Of a stretch of DNA of 64,000 nucleotides, positions 1 through 7,422 are shown piece by piece. This DNA comes from Streptomyces aureus (GTDB taxonomy: Bacteria; Actinomycetota; Actinomycetes; Streptomycetales; Streptomycetaceae): the NCBI RefSeq assembly GCF_000725495.1, contig NZ_JNZD01000020.1, positions 87,161 through 151,160 on the forward strand, in the 5' to 3' direction. The notes below the pieces were generated by a model. The model did not search any database, was not told where the DNA came from, and saw only the letters and a list, made by a program, of their open reading frames with translations. Position numbers and translations under genes: made by a program. The number at the start of each line of letters is the position of its first letter. Position 1 is the stretch's first letter.

Positions 1-1
1 G

Positions 2-268
2 TTCGTCCCCGAACAGTCGGCCGACGTCACGGTCTCGACCGCCCACAAGGCCAAAGGACGTGAATGGGCCTGCGTGAGGATCGCGGATGACTTCAGGCCG
101 CCGAAGGACAGCGGCCAAACCGACGACAACGGGCGGGCTATTCCCGGCCCGATCGAAAACAGTGAAGCCCGACTCGCTTACGTGGCTGTCACCCGCACCC
201 GCCAGCGCCTCGACATGAGCGGCCTCTTTTGGATCGACGACCACCCAGACGGCAGACCCACCAGGTGA
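2..268 (+). CDS. UvrD/Rep-type superfamily 1 helicase, C-terminal end only
   Basis: The frame is open from the window edge, so only the last 88 residues are visible. They contain a motif V-like TAHKAKGREW and a motif VI-like YVAVTRTRQRLD, the signature of the C-terminal ATP-hydrolysing domain of UvrD/Rep/PcrA-like helicases. A short basic tail ends at a TGA. The full protein would unwind DNA with ATP, but without the N-terminus it cannot be told whether this is a stand-alone helicase or fused to a nuclease. The assignment rests on these two motifs. Confidence 0.85.
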   Translation, partial: FVPEQSADVTVSTAHKAKGREWACVRIADDFRPPKDSGQTDDNGRAIPGPIENSEARLAYVAVTRTRQRLDMSGLFWIDDHPDGRPTR

Positions 269-346
269 CTCCTGTCAGCCGACAGCGCCTCCCTGAGCAT
301 GCATCCAGGCAACGCCCCCGAAGGTTAGGGGGCGGCGCCCGCTTTT

Positions 347-592
347 CTATCGGTACCAGTACTTCACGCCACGGTGGTGGGAGCAGGTGCCGCGGAAGCG
401 GGCGCTGTAGGAGTAGGTGCCGTCCTTGCACTTCGCCGTTGCCCCGCGCGGGTGGGACGAATTCGCCTTGCAGATGCCCGTCGTGTGCCGAGCACACGAC
501 GCGGCCGCAGCGTCTGTGGCAACAGCCACCGGAGTCAGCAGCGCACCTGCCATAACAACCGCAGCCACAGCTCCCCGGAATTTGGTCAGCAC
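347..592 (-). CDS. Small secreted DUF3761-family protein
   Basis: An 81-residue protein starts at a GTG preceded by a GAGGGGGA ribosome-binding site. Residues 1-31 form a signal peptide: Lys/Arg near the start, an Ala/Val-rich core and a DAAAAS-type cleavage region. The mature part is about 50 residues, basic and Cys-bearing, with CKDGTYSYSARFRGTCSHH near the C-terminus. That arrangement is typical of the DUF3761 family, which has no known function. It is probably exported and disulfide-linked. It stands alone, convergent with the helicase fragment. Confidence 0.75.
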   Translation of the reverse strand: MLTKFRGAVAAVVMAGALLTPVAVATDAAAASCARHTTGICKANSSHPRGATAKCKDGTYSYSARFRGTCSHHRGVKYWYR

Positions 593-776
593 AAAGTCCC
601 CCTCATTGAGTCGGAGGCGTGATCATGCACCGTCGGCCAGATGCCTGCGCTGCTCATCCACCCCTCATCATCGGGTCGTGACACTCGAGGCCGAAGCGTC
701 ACCAAAGGTTCGACCCAGACGAACATCCAATCGACACAGTGATCTATGGAGCCGCTCCGCCAGCATTCGGCATGCA

Positions 777-1040
777 CTATGTGCCAGTGGCAGTGAAGGA
801 GGTGGGACAGGTGCTGCGCCGCGGCTTCCGCGCGGTCGTCTTCTCGGCGGCCTTCTTGGCAAGCTGCTTCTTTGCCGGCTTCGCAGCAGCGGTCTACTTC
901 TTGGGCGTGTCGTGGACGGTTGCGTTGCAGCCCCGGCACTTGCGGGCCTTGGCCGCGGACTCCTTGAGTGTGGCCATGAGGTCGACGATCTGCCTCACCG
1001 CCTCCTTCGGTTGATCAGCGCCGCGAAACGCAGGGCGCAC
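777..1040 (-). pseudogene. Small CxxC and Lys/Ala-rich protein split by an in-frame TAG (tentative)
   Basis: A GTG at 1038-1040 with a weak AGGAC upstream opens a 48-codon frame. It has a helical stretch (KEAVRQIVDLMATLKESAAK), then a zinc-ribbon-like CRGC knuckle, and ends at a TAG (894-896). Without any frame change the next 38 codons encode a strongly Lys/Ala/Thr-rich tail (AAAKPAKKQLAKKAAEK) of the kind seen on actinobacterial nucleoid-binding proteins. The tail keeping the same frame suggests an 86-residue ancestor interrupted by a nonsense codon, or a readthrough product. I do not recognise the family; the whole assignment is tentative. Confidence 0.3.
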
Positions 1041-1170
1041 TTCGTCCTGTCGCTTTTATGTGACGTGATTCATGACTCGGTTCGAGTCAACTTGCCCTGC
1101 AAACAAGTGAGTTACGGAAATTCGACTATAGGTTCCCCTGTGACCACTCTTGATCGTTCCAGGGGGAATC

Positions 1171-2469
1171 TTGTCGCGTTCACACACGAGGCGACTGGCT
1201 CTGGCATGTGCCGGTGCCACCATGCTCACTGTTTTCGGGGGCGCTGCGCCAGCCAGTGCCAGCGCACCCAACCAAGCCTGCAGCCTTCTCTACAACGCCC
1301 GCATCACCTTTTGGGCGATGACCTGCAGCGAGCCGGGGGAGCCGATGATCGGCGCGTTTGCCACCTGGCGGAACGAGCCGCTCGTGTTCGACCACACGGA
1401 CACCGGTTCCGCGACCGTGCAGGCATCGAATTACCTGCGGGTCACGCCGAACACCTCGAGCAGCCCGGACGGGCCCAACATCGAGATCGGCCTCTATGCG
1501 CAGAAGACGGGGAGGACCACCAACAGCTACGGGCCGCGCTGGACGGAGCTGACCAACAGCGGCGGACGCACCAAAGCCATCACGGCCGGCGTCGATCCGA
1601 ACAAGCCGAACAAGCGCAACCACACCTACATGACCGTGCGTCAGGACCACGGCAACCAGTGGGACGTGCTGTACGACTTCAACAAGGTCGGTTCCACCAC
1701 CAGTCAGCTCAAGGTGCTGGGCGGCGCGACCAACCGGATCGACGTCGGGCTTGAGGTCACCGGACCTCAGTACATCGACGTGCCGGCGATCTCGAACCGC
1801 ATGCAGTACATGACTGGGAACAAGGTGTGGGAGCGAGTGGCCACGCGCAACGTGGCCAGGTCCGTCACGCTCCCCGCGTGCAGTTCGAGCAGCAGGCCGC
1901 CCAACTGCTTCACCACCAAATTGACCGACGGCACGAACTTCGCCCAGTGGACGGTGAGCAAGCCGCGCCAGCACGCTGTCGCTCTTGCCGCACCAGCTGC
2001 CGCGAACACCAGCCTGCCTGCCACCTTCAACGGCGTCGACCAACAGGCCCTGCAGTCCTGCATGGACGACGACCCCGACACCTGTCTGGCCTCTGTGCCC
2101 GGCCTGGCCGAGTGCGTCACCACCGCACGGATCTGTAATGCCGCAGCCCTGCAGCACGATGCCACTGCAGATGACACAACGACCGACGCGGACGTCACGG
2201 CCGCCGGCATCCGAGACCAGGCGGCCGCTGCCTTCGACGTCCCTGCCGACGATCTCACCGTTGCCCCGCCGGTCTTGTCGGCCGGACCCCGGATCAGCCG
2301 CTCTGAGGGTGACAGCAGCAGTGACGGCGCCTGGGCAGTGACCTCGACGCACTCCACCCCCGGCCTGCACCCCACCGACCAGCGCTTCGACGGCTTCACC
2401 GCCCGCTACTCGGCACGCACCGGCGCTCTGCTGGAGGCCTGCTGGGGTGACCTCTGCGATGCCTCATGA
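1171..2469 (+). CDS. Secreted protein of unknown function
   Basis: I chose the TTG at 1171 because an AGGGGGAA ribosome-binding site sits directly before it and the predicted protein then begins with a textbook signal peptide: SRSHTRR, a hydrophobic core, and cleavage near APASASA. The 432-residue product is exported. The mature N-terminal half is rich in Thr, Asn and Gly and may be beta-structured. The C-terminal half has several Cys residues (CMDDDPDTC, CVTTARIC, CWGDLC) that could form disulfides. I do not recognise a domain. It ends 61 bases before the next gene, a secreted DNase-like protein, so the two may be co-transcribed. Confidence 0.75.
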   Translation: MSRSHTRRLALACAGATMLTVFGGAAPASASAPNQACSLLYNARITFWAMTCSEPGEPMIGAFATWRNEPLVFDHTDTGSATVQASNYLRVTPNTSSSPDGPNIEIGLYAQKTGRTTNSYGPRWTELTNSGGRTKAITAGVDPNKPNKRNHTYMTVRQDHGNQWDVLYDFNKVGSTTSQLKVLGGATNRIDVGLEVTGPQYIDVPAISNRMQYMTGNKVWERVATRNVARSVTLPACSSSSRPPNCFTTKLTDGTNFAQWTVSKPRQHAVALAAPAAANTSLPATFNGVDQQALQSCMDDDPDTCLASVPGLAECVTTARICNAAALQHDATADDTTTDADVTAAGIRDQAAAAFDVPADDLTVAPPVLSAGPRISRSEGDSSSDGAWAVTSTHSTPGLHPTDQRFDGFTARYSARTGALLEACWGDLCDAS

Positions 2470-2530
2470 ACGCCGTCACCAGCATCCGTGGACATCTCCC
2501 CGCCCTCGCCCGCATGCAAGGAGCTCTCAG

Positions 2531-3811
2531 GTGAACACCCCGCTCACTCTGGCCCGCCTGACCCGCGGCGCTGTCACTGCCACCGCCCTGACCCTGCTTG
2601 CCGCGGTCACCACAGGCGCCCACCCCGCGCCGGCCGCGGATGACGCCTCACCCACACCAGCCGGGTTCGTCGACGCCGCCTTCGTTCCCGCGGAACAGCT
2701 GCAAGGCTTCGACCAGCTCGTCCCCCTGGCGGACTACCTGCACACACACGGCTCCAGCCCCGCCCGAAAGACCGCCGATGCCCCGGCTCCCCCGGACCCG
2801 GACCTGAAGCAGCAGTGCGCAAGCCACGCTGCCCAGGCCCAAGCCACCGCAGGCTGGATCAAATCCCGCTTCGAAAGCTGCCAAAAACGCCCCTACGACC
2901 TGGTCCTGCGCGACACCCGAGGCACCACCACCCTCGGCCGTCTCAAATTCGACCAGTGGATCCTCGGCTTCTCCTACGACGGCAGCCGCCGCGTCGACTA
3001 CATCTCCAGCATCGAGAACATATTGATCCAGCCCATCCCCACCGAAGACGCCACGAAATGGCGCGTGGGCCAGCACTTCCGCCAGAGCATCAACGCCTCC
3101 ACCAGCGACCCGAACCCCCAGGTGACCGAGCCGCAGACCAAGGAACGCGACGAACTGCTCGGCGAGTGGGACCGCACACCCCAGTGGACACTCACCTACA
3201 CCGCACCCGACAGGGGGCCCCTCTTCGAGCAGGGCAACCAGCAGCGTGTGTACTCCACCGTCGTCATGGACCTGACCGCCAGCTCACCCAATTCGACTCC
3301 CTACGGAGGAGGCGTCGACAACTACCACTCCAGCGTCCGCTACGACTACGCCGGCAGGCCAGCAGGCAAGTACAAGGGGACTGTCTTCACCGCCGCCCGC
3401 GTAGAACTGGTCATGAGCCAGAAGGATCCCGAGGCCAAGCAGAGTGCCCTGCACATCTACGACGCCCTGAACCGACCCGAGCGCACCTTCCCCTCGTGGC
3501 CCGGCAAGTCGGTTCCTGGAGCGAAGGAACCGCTGCACCGGGTCATTGATCCGGACAAGGTTGAAGCCAACCGCAAGAAATCCATCCAGGAATGCAGGAA
3601 GGTCTGGGGGGACTACACCGGCAGCGGCCTGGAGTGCGACGAGTATCCCTTCGCCTCCACCGAGGAAGGTTCTACCAAGGGCGACAACCGCTTCTCCGTC
3701 CGGCTGATCGACGGCCCGGACAACCGCAAGGGCGGGGAGTACATCAACGCGGTGTACACACTCAACCGGGTGCTGAACGGCGACCCCTTCTACGTGAAGA
3801 TCACGAACTAG
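2531..3811 (+). CDS. Secreted protein with C-terminal NucA/NucB-type DNase domain
   Basis: The GTG at 2531 follows GGAGCTCTCAG and opens a protein of 426 residues with a signal peptide (LARLTRGAVTATALTLLAAV, cleaved near HPAPAA). The last about 100 residues match the extracellular deoxyribonuclease NucA/NucB family: a VIDPDKVEANRKKS segment, a Cys, and the hallmark ECDEYPFAST. In that motif Asp370 and Glu371 (numbered from this start) correspond to the acidic catalytic region of Bacillus NucB. The preceding about 230 residues have no recognisable domain and may bind a surface or another protein. The gene is followed after 20 bases by a small acidic protein, so a nuclease-partner arrangement is possible. 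Confidence 0.8.
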   Translation: MNTPLTLARLTRGAVTATALTLLAAVTTGAHPAPAADDASPTPAGFVDAAFVPAEQLQGFDQLVPLADYLHTHGSSPARKTADAPAPPDPDLKQQCASHAAQAQATAGWIKSRFESCQKRPYDLVLRDTRGTTTLGRLKFDQWILGFSYDGSRRVDYISSIENILIQPIPTEDATKWRVGQHFRQSINASTSDPNPQVTEPQTKERDELLGEWDRTPQWTLTYTAPDRGPLFEQGNQQRVYSTVVMDLTASSPNSTPYGGGVDNYHSSVRYDYAGRPAGKYKGTVFTAARVELVMSQKDPEAKQSALHIYDALNRPERTFPSWPGKSVPGAKEPLHRVIDPDKVEANRKKSIQECRKVWGDYTGSGLECDEYPFASTEEGSTKGDNRFSVRLIDGPDNRKGGEYINAVYTLNRVLNGDPFYVKITN

Positions 3812-3831
3812 CTGAAAGGCTCCGACTGGCC

Positions 3832-4380
3832 ATGGCGCTTCTCGCCGAACATAACGTCACCGCAACCCCCGGCCGCCGCGTCCTGGAGGTCTACGACGCG
3901 GACGCCTTCCTCGGCGACGGAGCCGCCCTGAAGGCCGCCGAAGTACAGGTGGTAGCGGGAAACGGCTACCACCTGTACCTCCTCAGCCTGCAACCCGACA
4001 TGCCCGTCCAGATCACCATCCGTATCTGGGACTCCCCACCCGAGCCGCCGGCTGACGCCGAAGGCCACGGCGCCATCAGCCTTGAGTCCGAGACGGGCAT
4101 CCTGGTAATCGGCCAGCTCGACCGCGGCCCCGCCCCCTACGACGTCGTCCTTCCCCGCCCGGGCGTCTACGAGGGCCACGCCTGGTGGACCAACCGACGA
4201 GCAGCAGGCGACTACTACGACACCACCCTCGCCCAGCTCCCCGACGACGCCCCCGACACTTGGCTCACCGAAGCCTGGAACAACTGCCCCGTCACCGAGC
4301 GGTACGTCCTAGACCTCGCCTACATCCGGGAACCCGAACCCGATGATGATGATGATGACGACGAAGAGGACTGGGCTTAG
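3832..4380 (+). CDS. Acidic cytosolic protein beside the NucA/NucB-type nuclease; possible immunity protein
   Basis: The ATG at 3832 lies 20 bases after the nuclease stop with GAAAGG upstream. The 182-residue product has no signal peptide or membrane segment. It looks all-beta in its first 130 residues and ends in a run of seven Asp plus Glu residues (DDDDDDDEED). A strongly acidic protein directly downstream of a secreted nuclease recalls NucA-ComJ/Nin pairs in Bacillus, where ComJ inhibits NucA. I see no convincing sequence match to ComJ, so the inhibitor role is inference from position and charge. An intrinsic terminator lies about 160 bases downstream. Confidence 0.7.
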   Translation: MALLAEHNVTATPGRRVLEVYDADAFLGDGAALKAAEVQVVAGNGYHLYLLSLQPDMPVQITIRIWDSPPEPPADAEGHGAISLESETGILVIGQLDRGPAPYDVVLPRPGVYEGHAWWTNRRAAGDYYDTTLAQLPDDAPDTWLTEAWNNCPVTERYVLDLAYIREPEPDDDDDDDEEDWA

Positions 4381-4921
4381 ATCGGCGGCGGGGAGTTGAC
4401 CAGCCGAGCCGCACCACGTGGTCAAAGTCGGTACGGCCCTCAGAGGGGGAGTTCCGAAGTGTCATCTGAGTCGACGCAGCTGACGTCCTGAACAGGGAGG
4501 GCCGCCCCGCGCGTTCGTCGGCCGGGCTCACTCTGCGAAGACCCGTCCCGTTTTGCGGGACGGGTCTTTTCGTCGTTTGGAGCCTACCGACCAGCAAAGA
4601 GGCTGTTACCCACTTTCGGGTGTCAGCCGGGCATGCGGTGGGGTGGCGCCACCTGGCGGGCAGTGCCTGATGGCCAACTGCTGCAAGGGCGCTGAGACCG
4701 GGCCCGCGTCAACTTCGTACACCGGCGAAATAGATGAATGCTGCAGCCAAGAGTCACAGCGGTGCGGTTGATCGGTAACGCACCCCGGATCGCGTTCACA
4801 TCCTGACGAGTCGGAGGGCAAGGTGTGAATGCGCGGCCGGCCGGTCGCCACCCGCACACCGCACAACCCGGCACCCACCAGGGCGTTTTGAGATTGTGCC
4901 CGCACAATGCAGGGGGAACCT
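4381..4921. other. Intergenic region with a terminator
   Basis: About 540 bases with no frame of convincing coding character. It holds the terminator at 4539-4571 and the leader of the lamin-tail gene, whose AGGGGGAA ribosome-binding site is at about 4911. I see nothing else. Confidence 0.5.
4539..4571 (+). terminator. Rho-independent terminator
   Basis: A perfect 12-bp stem (AGACCCGTCCCG pairing with CGGGACGGGTCT) with a TTTTG loop is followed by TTTT. It ends the transcript of the secreted-protein/nuclease genes upstream. Confidence 0.85.
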
Positions 4922-5389
4922 GTGACCGTATCCACGTCTGCCCGCCGTCTGACCGCCGCCGCGCTGACCGCTGCTGCCCTCACCGCAGCGATCGCAGTCC
5001 CGGCATCCGCCACCGACCCTCGCCCACACCGCCAGGGCGTCGAGATCAGCCAGGTGCAGTACGACTCCCCGGGCCCCGACGACCGCTCCAACCGCTCCCT
5101 GAACCAGGAATGGGTGGAGATCACCAACAACACCCGCCGCAGCGTGAACCTGGACGGCTGGACCCTCTCCGACGCGGACGGCCACACCTACACCTTCGAC
5201 CACTACCGCCTGGGCGGCCGCTCAACGGTCCGCGTCCACACCGGACTCGGCCGCGACAGTCGCACCGATCTGTTCCAGGACCGGCGCGCCTACGTGTGGA
5301 ACAACGACCGCGACAGGGCCACGCTGCGCAACGACCACGGCCGCTTCATCGACGACGCCTCCTGGGGCCGCCGCCACTTCCACCACTGA
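4922..5389 (+). CDS. Secreted lamin-tail-domain (LTD) protein
   Basis: The GTG at 4922 is preferred over the ATG 15 bases upstream because AGGGGGAA lies between them at ribosome-binding distance. The 155-residue protein has an Ala-rich signal peptide cleaved near VPASA. Almost all of the mature part is one LTD fold: EISQVQYDSPG, then NQEWVEITNNTRRSVNLDGW and TLSDADGHTYTF. Bacterial LTD modules occur on exported proteins, often linked to nucleases or surface proteins; here the domain stands alone, so a binding or structural role outside the cell is likely. A hairpin follows the stop. Confidence 0.85.
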   Translation: MTVSTSARRLTAAALTAAALTAAIAVPASATDPRPHRQGVEISQVQYDSPGPDDRSNRSLNQEWVEITNNTRRSVNLDGWTLSDADGHTYTFDHYRLGGRSTVRVHTGLGRDSRTDLFQDRRAYVWNNDRDRATLRNDHGRFIDDASWGRRHFHH

Positions 5390-5401
5390 CCCGACCTGAA
5401 C

Positions 5402-5446
5402 CACCACCGCTCGCCGGGCCCGCTCCTCGCCGGGCGGGCGGTGGTG
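5402..5446 (+). terminator. Hairpin terminator after the LTD gene
   Basis: CACCACCGC pairs with GCGGTGGTG around a GC-rich inner stem, starting 12 bases after the LTD stop. There is no T-run, as is common in Streptomyces terminators. Confidence 0.5.
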
Positions 5447-5740
5447 AAGCCAGGATGGGTCGGGCCGATCACCTGCGGTCCGGCCCACTGCCTTGTCCGG
5501 GACCATGGGAACAAGTTCAGTGACGGTCGGTGGGCCGTGGTCGACATACGGGACTGGAGCACGGCGCGCGAGTCGCACCCGCACCTGTGCGAGAACTGCC
5601 AGGACCAAGCCGTCGCAGCCGAACAGCAGGCTGAAGCTGGCGAAACGCGAGCGCCAGGACCAGGAGTCACCGCCAGGAGACGGAAGCTGAGCAGGCCGGG
5701 CAGAAGGCCGATGACTGGTTCGGACGTCGGCGCCACCTGA
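5441..5740 (+). pseudogene. Decayed gene for a CxxC protein (several frameshifts)
   Basis: Frame 1 reads naturally as GWVGPITCGPAHCLVRDHGN, continues as RWAVVDIRDW and HPHLCENCQDQAVAAEQQAE, and then turns to nonsense. The helix continues in a second frame as LAKRERQDQE and in a third as RQETEAEQAGQKADDWFGRR. Joined, these give one plausible protein: two Cys pairs followed by a Glu/Arg-rich helix. Two changes of frame within 80 bases mean it cannot be made intact. The parent family is unknown to me. Confidence 0.4.
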
Positions 5741-5980
5741 TCCGGCCCAGGACAAGGCGCAGCGGCCGACCATGCAGGCAAGCGCAAGGTGCTGGGCGAG
5801 CTCGCGTTGTCGTCGGCGGCTGCAGCGCTGGAGGGCATGAACGGCGACGAGCAGCTGCTGAACCGGCGTGTTTACGGCGCGGGCCACGAGGACCTCAACC
5901 CCGGCCCGCTCCCGCACCGGACCTACGCCGCATTGGTCGGCGGACCGCTGGGCGGCCTGCTGTTGGACATCCACGGATGA
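5741..5980 (+). pseudogene. C-terminal remnant of an unknown protein
   Basis: The frame reads ADHAGKRKVLGELALSSAAA, then EGMNGDEQLLNRRVYGAG, LNPGPLPHRTYAALVGGPLG and LLLDIHG before a TGA. It looks like true protein sequence, but the only start codons are internal and nothing upstream continues the frame. It may be the end of the preceding decayed gene or of a neighbour. No family was recognised. Confidence 0.35.
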
Positions 5981-6485
5981 CGGACCGAGGAAGTCGATGA
6001 CGGCGTGGCCCTGCCCACCGAGTTGTCACGGTGGCCCGGCAGTCGTGCCCTGTACGATCCGCACCCCGGCGAGTCTCGTATGCCTGTCCGGGTGTGACGT
6101 GCCGTCTCTACTACTCCGGTGACACCCCCTGACCGCCGCCACACCCTGGCCATCGCCCCAACCCCGACTGGTCACACGTCGCCGGGCTGCTGGCTGGTAC
6201 CGGCTCGCTATAGCTGCCCTCGGTGGCCGTCCCGCGACGTCGGCCGACTACGCGCGAGGCAAAGCTCTGGCCAGCGGTGATCGCAGAGGGCCAGCTCGTG
6301 CCGTTTTGTCGGGTACCCCGCTCAGCGGCGGTACCAGCGAGAGGGCGATGACCGGTCCAGACCACGCAAGAGGGCGAGTTGCAATGGTCAGGGCAGAGCC
6401 GCACGAGCTGGTGGTTTGCCGCATTCGAGTGACCGGTGGTGGCGCCATCGAGGGGTGACCGTTTCTGCTTCGGTAGTCATGCCGC
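5981..6485. other. Intergenic region, no gene seen
   Basis: About 500 bases between the decayed genes and the HNH nuclease gene. Neither strand shows a frame with a ribosome-binding site and coding character. Confidence 0.45.
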
Positions 6486-7145
6486 ATGACGCTCAAGAAG
6501 ACGCTGATCTGCATGCTGGCCGCGATGGCGCTGGCCGGTGGCCTACCAGTAGCTGCGGCACAGGCCCACGACCCGACCAGGATGGGGAGTGTGCGCGAAT
6601 TGATCGCTGAACTCCCGGTGGCGGGTGAGGTCAGGACCGGCTACGAGCGCAGCAAGTTCCGCCATTGGATCGACGCCGACAAAGACGGCTGCAACACCCG
6701 CATGGAGGTGCTGAAAGACGAAGCGATCGAGGCGCCGACTCAGGGCGTCAACTGCACCCTCAGCGACGGCCAGTGGTTCAGCTACTACGACGATGCCCTC
6801 GTGAGCGGGGCATCCGGCCTGGACATCGACCACATGGTGCCGCTCGCGGAAAGCTGGGACTCCGGCGCCTACGACTGGACGCCCGAGCGCAGGCAGGCAT
6901 ACGCCAATGACCTGGGGTGGTCTCGCTCCCTGGTGGCCGTAACGGCCAGGACGAACAGGCAGAAGGCCGACCAGGACCCCAGCACCTGGATGCCGCCAGC
7001 CGCCGACGCCCAGTGCCACTATGTGGCCGACTGGGTGAGCGTCAAAACGCGCTGGCAGCTCAGCGTTGACCCCGCGGAACTGCAGGCGCTGCAGCAGGCT
7101 GTGGCAGAGTGCCCGGACGAGGAACTGACCGTGCCGCTGGCCTGA
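6486..7145 (+). CDS. Secreted HNH endonuclease-like protein
   Basis: The 219-residue protein starts MTLKKTLICM and has a signal peptide cleaved near AAAQAH. The mature protein has the actinobacterial secreted HNH layout: HWIDADKDGCNTRMEVL with Cys69 paired to Cys90, then the catalytic LDIDHMVPLAESWDSG (Asp115-His116), and the metal-binding TNRQKADQDPSTWMPP. These motifs link it to the GmrSD C-terminal/DUF1524-type HNH nucleases. It should cut DNA or RNA outside the cell with a divalent metal. It is monocistronic, in the same 7-kb stretch as the NucA/NucB-type DNase and the LTD protein. Confidence 0.85.
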   Translation: MTLKKTLICMLAAMALAGGLPVAAAQAHDPTRMGSVRELIAELPVAGEVRTGYERSKFRHWIDADKDGCNTRMEVLKDEAIEAPTQGVNCTLSDGQWFSYYDDALVSGASGLDIDHMVPLAESWDSGAYDWTPERRQAYANDLGWSRSLVAVTARTNRQKADQDPSTWMPPAADAQCHYVADWVSVKTRWQLSVDPAELQALQQAVAECPDEELTVPLA

Positions 7146-7422
7146 GACGCCCCGTCGCTCCCACCCCTGCGGCCAGCACCGGCGCCAGCAGGGGCGGGAG
7201 CGGACTGCGAGGTTACTTCCTGCACGGTCCGGCCGGACCGCCATCGACCGTGTCCGAGCTGCTGCTCCTCTTCGCCCAGGAACAGCAGTCCACAGCCTGC
7301 CCAGTCGTCGACGCCGCGGCTGCCGGTGCTCCCGCGCTCTCTTCTTCTCGGGCAGGCTGCGTTGAAGGTGCTCTGCCTCGTGCTCCGCAGACAGAGCGTC
7401 CTCCAGCACGCGACGGCTGCGG
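7146..7422. other. Intergenic region between convergent genes
   Basis: About 280 bases between the converging HNH and TerD genes. No gene was recognised. Confidence 0.4.

Noticed and set aside
417..1754. 445-codon plus-strand frame
   Set aside because: It covers the DUF3761 gene and the signal peptide of the secreted protein in another frame, and its composition is unnatural.
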